Assembly (NCBI GenBank): GCA_050258035.1
Contig: JBLMYA010000089.1
Coordinates: forward strand, 1-40,097
Direction: 5' to 3'
DNA: 40,097 nt
Source: DATBLE01 sp050258035
GTDB lineage: Bacteria > Actinomycetota > Thermoleophilia > Gaiellales > Gaiellaceae
The notes under the pieces were generated by a model, which saw nothing but the letters and a program-made list of their open reading frames with translations, did no database searches and was not told the DNA's origin. Of the stretch, positions 36,015 to 40,097 are shown piece by piece. Made by a program: the position numbers and the translations under genes. Position 1 is the stretch's first letter. Each line of letters begins with the position of its first letter.

Positions 36015-36448
36015 CGAAGGAACACCACGCACGGCTCGAGGCCGAGCTCACCGAGCTCGAAGGGCCGCGACGGAAGGAGATCGTCGAGGCGATCGCGGTC
36101 GCGCGCGGGCACGGCGACCTCTCGGAGAACTTCGAGTACCACGCGGCGAAGAACGAGCAGGGCCTCCTCGAGCGCAAGATCTCGATCCTGCGCGCGCGGC
36201 TCGAGGACGCCGAGATCGTCGAGGCCGACGATCCCGACTCGGTCCACGTCGGGTCCAGGGTGACGATCGAGGACGAGACCGGCCTCCGGATGGAGGTCGA
36301 GATCTCGAGCCTCGGCGGCAACGGGACGACGTCCCCGGCCTCTCCGCTCGGCGCGGCGCTGCTCGGCAGACGGGTCGGCGAGACGGTCGACGTCCAGGCG
36401 CCGAAGAGCACCTGGCAGGCGACGATCGTCGAGATCAGCGCCGCCTAG
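36011..36448 (+). CDS. greA: transcription elongation factor GreA
   Basis: A 145-residue transcript-cleavage factor that rescues backtracked RNA polymerase. The N-terminal coiled coil carries the acidic tip GDLSENFEYHAAKNEQGLLERKI (Asp and Glu at the E. coli D41/E44 positions). The C-terminal FKBP-like domain has VHVGSRVTIEDE and SPLGAALLGRRVGETVDVQAP. It is a little shorter than E. coli GreA because of a trimmed loop in the C-terminal domain. ATG 36011 overlaps the upstream stop; GTG 35999 is an alternative start supported by a -10-like element. Confidence 0.94.
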   Translation: MTKEHHARLEAELTELEGPRRKEIVEAIAVARGHGDLSENFEYHAAKNEQGLLERKISILRARLEDAEIVEADDPDSVHVGSRVTIEDETGLRMEVEISSLGGNGTTSPASPLGAALLGRRVGETVDVQAPKSTWQATIVEISAA

Positions 36449-36459
36449 CACGTAGCCCT

Positions 36460-36484
36460 CCAGGCAGGGTTAGGCTGAGCCTGG
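36460..36484 (+). promoter_or_regulatory. promoter/operator region of the cyclase-ATPase gene
   Basis: CCAGGC (36460-36465) and GCCTGG (36479-36484) form an inverted repeat that encloses a TAGGCT -10-like element (36471-36476) lying 10 nt before the ATG. It could be an operator overlapping the promoter or a greA terminator stem. Confidence 0.3.
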
Positions 36485-36486
36485 AC

Positions 36487-39400
36487 ATGACGTCCTGTCC
36501 GAGCTGCCACGCTGAGAACCGTCCCGGCGCCAAGTTCTGCCGGGGCTGCGGCGCGACGCTTGCGGCCGCCTGTCCCTCATGCGGGGCCGGGACCGAGCCG
36601 GGGCAGGCGTTCTGCGACGAATGCGGCGCCTCGCTCGGCGTCGACCTCCTGCCCGCCGCCGAGCCGGCGGCCGGCGCCGAGCGGCGCTTGGTCTCGGTGC
36701 TGTTCGCGGACCTGGTCGGCTTCACGGCGCTGTCGGAAACGCGCGACGCGGAGGAGGTACGCGAGCTCCTCACCCGGTACTTCGACACCTGCCGGCGGCT
36801 GATCGCCCTCTACGGCGGTACCGTCGAGAAGTTCATCGGCGACGCGGTGATGGCCGTCTGGGGAACGCCGGTCGCGACCGAGGACGACGCCGAGCGCGCC
36901 GTCAGGGCGGCGCTCGACCTCGTCGCCGCCGTCTCGGCACTCGGCCAGGAGGTCGGCGCGGAGGATCTGCGCGCCCGCGCGGGCGTCCTGACCGGGGAGG
37001 CGGCCGTTACGCTGGGCGCCGAGGGCCAGGGCATGGTCGCCGGCGACCTCGTGAACACCGCCTCTCGCGTCCAGTCGGTCGGCGAGCCGGGCACCGTGTA
37101 CGTCGGAGAAGCCACGCGGCGGGCCACCGAGCAGACGATCGTCTACGAGGAGGCCGGGGCGTTCGAGCTCAAGGGCAAGGAGGGACTGACGCCGCTCTGG
37201 CGAGCGCAGCGCGTCGTCTCCGGCCTGCGCGGGTCGCTCAAGTCGCAGGGACTGGAGGCGCCGTTCGTCGGCCGCGACCGCGAGCTGCGCCAGATCAAGG
37301 AGCTGTTCCACGCCTCGGCCGACGAGCGGAAGGCGCACCTGGTCTCGGTCGCGGGCATCGCGGGGATCGGCAAGTCGCGACTGGCGTGGGAGTTCTACAA
37401 GTACTTCGACGGCATCGCCGAGAGCGTCTACTGGCACCGCGGGCGCTGCCTGTCGTACGGAGAGGGCGTCACCTACTGGGCCCTGGCAGACATGGTGCGC
37501 ATGCGCTGCCGGATCGCCGAGGACGAGGCTCCGGAGTCGGCACAAGCGAAGCTGGCGGTCACGCTTGCCGAGCACCTCCTCGACCTCGAGGAGCGGAGCT
37601 TCGTCGAGCCCAGGCTCGGGCACTTGCTCGGCCTGACCGAGCACCGAGCTCACGACCAGCAGGATCTCTTCGCCGCCTGGCGACTCTTCTTCGAGCGTCT
37701 GGCGGAGACGTACCCGACCGTCCTCGCCTTCGAGGACATGCAGTGGGCCGACGCGAGCTTGCTCGACTTCGTCGAGTACATCCTCGACTGGTCCCGTAAC
37801 TCGCCGATCTTCGTGGTCACACTGGCGCGGCCGGAGCTGCTCGAGCGGCGGCCGACCTGGGGCGCCGGCCAGCGCAACTTCACCTCCATCTACCTGGAGC
37901 CGCTCTCGTCGCATGCGATGCAGGAGCTGCTCGCCGGTCTCGTGCCCGGCCTTCCCACAGACGCCAGGGACCAGATCCTTGCGCGTGCCGAGGGCGTCCC
38001 GCTGTACGCCATCGAGACGGTGCGCATGCTGCTCGACCGAGGACTGCTCGCCCAGAACGGCCCCGCGTACGAGCCGACAGGCCCGATCGAGGCGCTGGAC
38101 GTGCCGGAGACGCTGCACGCCCTGATCGCTGCCCGTCTCGACGGGCTCTCGCCCGAGGAGCGCCGGCTCCTCCAGGACGCGGCGGTGCTCGGCAAGACGT
38201 TCTCGACGGACGCGCTGGCCGCGCTGTCCGGCTCCGACGCCGGGATCGAGCCGCTGCTCGGCGCCCTCGTGCGCAAGGAGGTGCTCGGCGTCCAGGCCGA
38301 CCCTCGCTCGCCCGAGCACGGCCAGTACGGCTTCCTCCAGGATCTCGTCCGCCACGTCGCCTACGAGACGCTCTCCAGGCGGGAGCGCCGGGCGAAGCAC
38401 CTGGCCGCGGCCGCCCACCTCGAGTCAGCGTTTCCCGACGAGGACGAGATCGCCGAGGTCCTGGCCTCCCACTACGTCGACGCGCTCGCGGCCCTGCCCG
38501 ACGCGGACGACGCGGACACGGTTCGGGCTCGTGCGGCCGAGACGCTCGTGCGGGCGGGAGAGCGGGCAGACGCCCTCGGCGCCGCCGGAGAGGCGCACCG
38601 GTACCTGGCGCAGGCGGCCGAGCTCGTCGACGGGCCGGGCCGCCGCGCCGACCTCCAGGCCCGGGCCGGCTGGCATGCCTACTACGCCGGCGACTACGAC
38701 GCGGCCCGGAGGTTGCTCGGCGAGGCGATCTCGGGGCTCGAGTCGGCCGGCGACCCGCTGGGAGCTGCCCGCCTCTCCGGCAGGCTGGCGCAGGTCGAGT
38801 TCGACGCGGGCAGCGTGGACGAGGCATTGGCGCGGACCGAGCGGGCGCTCGAGGTCGCCTCCACGGCCCGGGCCGACGCCGACGTCGCCGAGCTCGCGTC
38901 GAGGCTCGGGATCGGCTGCGTCTTCACCGGCGACGTCGACCGGGGCGCCGAGCTGCTCGCGCTCGCACTCGACCTGGGCGAGTCGCTCGGAGACCTCGAG
39001 GTCGTTGCCCGCGTGTTCACCGGCAAGTCGATCGTCGCCACCGCGCAGGGTCACCCGGAGGAGGCGCTCGCCTTCGGGAAGCACGCGCTGACGATCGCGC
39101 TCGACCACGAGGACTGGGAACGCGCGTACAGCCAGTACTTCAACCTCTCGGACCTGTCGTTCCAGCGGGATCGGTACGAGGACGCGCTCGGGTATCTGCG
39201 CTCGAGCCTCGAGATCGCCCGCCGGCGCGGCGCCCGGGCCGGCGAGTGGGGCACCCTCGCGGAGATGACCTACCCCCTGTACATGCTCGGCCGCTGGGAC
39301 GAGGCGCTCGCCACCGCCGCCGAGATCCCCGAGGAGAGAATCAAGGACGCGCTCACCCTGAGCCTGCTCGCGTCGACGCTTGAGATCTCGGTGCACCGCG

Positions 39401-39981
39401 GCGACTACGAGGAGGCGCGCCGCACGCTCTCGCTCTTCGACCACGTGGCGGATTCGAGCGACGTCCAGGGCCGGAGCAGCTACCTCAGCGGTCTCGCCGC
39501 CGTCCTCTGCGCAGAGGGCCGTTATGCCGAGGCGCTGGCGGCAGGGGTCGAGGCGGCGGAGCGTTCCAGGACGTCCCTCGGCGCGGCCACCCAGGCGGTC
39601 AAGCAGGGGCTCGTCAAGGCGGTGGAGGCTGCTCTGGCCCTCGGCGACCCCGGGAAGGCGGAGGAGCTGCTCGCCTTCGTCGACGAGCTCCAACCCGGCA
39701 TCCGGCCGCCCTACCTCGACGCCCAGGCGAGGCGCTTCCGCGCCCGTATGCAGGGTGACCCGTCGGGCTACGAGGTAGCGGCCGCGGGGTTCCGCGGCCT
39801 GGGGATCGCCTTCTGGCTGGCGGTCACCCTGCTCGAGCACGCGGAGCTCCTCGCCGGTCCCGGTCAGGCCGGCGAGGCGGAACCGCTGCTTGCCGAGGCG
39901 GAAGCGATCTTCGACCAGCTCCAGGCACGGCCGTGGCTCGAGAGCACCGCCGTCCTTGCAGGGCCGCAGGTCCCGGCCTAG
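36487..39981 (+). CDS. zinc-ribbon / class III adenylate cyclase / AAA-type ATPase / TPR regulator
   Basis: A 1164-residue multidomain protein. Two zinc ribbons come first (CPSCHAENRPGAKFCRGCG 4-22, CPSCGAGTEPGQAFCDECG 29-47). The class III nucleotide cyclase domain (about 66-240) has metal Asp75 (FADLVGF) and Asp119 (KFIGDAV). Lys115 and Asp187 suit ATP specificity, and N190/R194 in GDLVNTASR suit the transition state. An STAND-like ATPase (about 255-640) has Walker A GIAGIGKS (290-297) and Walker B VLAFED (412-417). The remainder is TPR-rich helices (AAGEAHRYLAQAAEL, ALARTERALEVAS, ALAFGKHALTIAL and so on). Such proteins are common in actinobacteria; partner and signal are unknown. The stop shares CTAG with the convergent gene. 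Confidence 0.92.
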   Translation: MTSCPSCHAENRPGAKFCRGCGATLAAACPSCGAGTEPGQAFCDECGASLGVDLLPAAEPAAGAERRLVSVLFADLVGFTALSETRDAEEVRELLTRYFDTCRRLIALYGGTVEKFIGDAVMAVWGTPVATEDDAERAVRAALDLVAAVSALGQEVGAEDLRARAGVLTGEAAVTLGAEGQGMVAGDLVNTASRVQSVGEPGTVYVGEATRRATEQTIVYEEAGAFELKGKEGLTPLWRAQRVVSGLRGSLKSQGLEAPFVGRDRELRQIKELFHASADERKAHLVSVAGIAGIGKSRLAWEFYKYFDGIAESVYWHRGRCLSYGEGVTYWALADMVRMRCRIAEDEAPESAQAKLAVTLAEHLLDLEERSFVEPRLGHLLGLTEHRAHDQQDLFAAWRLFFERLAETYPTVLAFEDMQWADASLLDFVEYILDWSRNSPIFVVTLARPELLERRPTWGAGQRNFTSIYLEPLSSHAMQELLAGLVPGLPTDARDQILARAEGVPLYAIETVRMLLDRGLLAQNGPAYEPTGPIEALDVPETLHALIAARLDGLSPEERRLLQDAAVLGKTFSTDALAALSGSDAGIEPLLGALVRKEVLGVQADPRSPEHGQYGFLQDLVRHVAYETLSRRERRAKHLAAAAHLESAFPDEDEIAEVLASHYVDALAALPDADDADTVRARAAETLVRAGERADALGAAGEAHRYLAQAAELVDGPGRRADLQARAGWHAYYAGDYDAARRLLGEAISGLESAGDPLGAARLSGRLAQVEFDAGSVDEALARTERALEVASTARADADVAELASRLGIGCVFTGDVDRGAELLALALDLGESLGDLEVVARVFTGKSIVATAQGHPEEALAFGKHALTIALDHEDWERAYSQYFNLSDLSFQRDRYEDALGYLRSSLEIARRRGARAGEWGTLAEMTYPLYMLGRWDEALATAAEIPEERIKDALTLSLLASTLEISVHRGDYEEARRTLSLFDHVADSSDVQGRSSYLSGLAAVLCAEGRYAEALAAGVEAAERSRTSLGAATQAVKQGLVKAVEAALALGDPGKAEELLAFVDELQPGIRPPYLDAQARRFRARMQGDPSGYEVAAAGFRGLGIAFWLAVTLLEHAELLAGPGQAGEAEPLLAEAEAIFDQLQARPWLESTAVLAGPQVPA

Positions 39982-40097
39982 ATCCGCTCGAGCTCGTCGA
40001 CCGTCCGCTCGTTGCGGACGTTGCCCGTGTTCAGCGTCGTCTTCGGCTCGATCAGGACGACGTGCGTGTCGTCGGTCTCGGCGAGGGGGCAGTGCTC
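39978..40097 (-). CDS. partial gene running off the right edge
   Basis: The C-terminal 39 codons plus stop of a leftward gene. The visible peptide includes CPLAETDDTHVVLIEPKTTL and ends RTVDELERI. Third codon positions are entirely G or C apart from the stop codon, which supports real coding. Its TAG stop overlaps the cyclase gene's TAG within one CTAG tetranucleotide. I do not recognise the family from this fragment. Confidence 0.65.
   Translation of the reverse strand, partial: EHCPLAETDDTHVVLIEPKTTLNTGNVRNERTVDELERI

Noticed and set aside
1..40097. CRISPR arrays, IS elements, prophage or att sites
   Set aside because: No regularly spaced repeats, transposase, integrase or phage structural genes were found. 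The partial tRNA-Pro at the edge has no visible att-like duplicate in the window.

Overview
This is a GC-rich bacterial chromosome segment. It most likely comes from a high-GC actinobacterium, and I lean towards a Thermoleophilia-type lineage (Gaiellales/Solirubrobacterales). The evidence is almost exclusive G/C at third codon positions, frequent GTG/TTG starts, the actinobacterial division set SepF-YggT-DivIVA, MurA with Asp in place of the catalytic Cys, a deazaflavin-dependent nitroreductase-type protein, and a DnaE2/ImuB pair with DUF6504. The lineage is inferred; the gene contents are read directly. No phage, IS element, CRISPR array or secretion locus is visible, so this is mostly conserved backbone with a more variable right half.

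Left part (1-21.1 kb): a partial tRNA-Pro(GGG) and a BBE-type FAD oxidoreductase precede about 19.5 kb of genes all read leftwards. In transcription order these are murA, a HisB-like protein without most metal ligands, ridA, a CCA-type nucleotidyltransferase, pgeF, yggS, sepF, yggT, divIVA, a DUF167 gene, a DksA/TraR-type gene, lspA, an RluA-family gene and a photolyase FAD domain without its antenna domain. Then follow rpsB-tsf-pyrH-frr-uppS-cdsA-dxr-rseP-ispG-proS-HTH. Many junctions are ATGA/GTGA/TGATG overlaps. The set joins peptidoglycan and isoprenoid precursor synthesis (murA, dxr, ispG, uppS), phospholipid synthesis (cdsA), membrane proteolysis and lipoprotein maturation (rseP, lspA), division (sepF, divIVA, yggT) and translation (rpsB, tsf, frr, proS).

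Middle (21.1-29 kb): an HD-domain protein diverges from murA. It converges on a large secreted protein built from alternating Ig-like modules. A class V aminotransferase and an endonuclease/exonuclease/phosphatase-fold protein form a leftward pair, divergent from a GT4-type glycosyltransferase, a 52-residue membrane zinc-ribbon protein and a GH15 glucoamylase/trehalase-like enzyme.

Right part (29-40.1 kb): a translesion-synthesis neighbourhood with dnaE2, a bicupin, a 72-residue unknown, a DUF6504 protein and imuB. Two tandem LexA-type boxes lie in front of imuB. A cupin, an F420-type nitroreductase-like protein, greA and a 1164-residue zinc-ribbon/adenylate cyclase/ATPase/TPR protein follow. 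A partial leftward gene runs off the end.

The most interesting signals are: (1) a recurrent TANNNT-N6/7/8-start-codon arrangement suggesting widespread leaderless transcription, including two divergent pairs sharing one symmetric TANNNTA element; (2) a HisB-like protein stripped of metal ligands; (3) a stand-alone photolyase catalytic domain; (4) three genes with no ATG/GTG/TTG where the family start should be; (5) a 25-bp repeat of the imuB 3' end bracketing a hairpin-bearing insert; and (6) tandem SOS boxes at imuB with no imuA partner.
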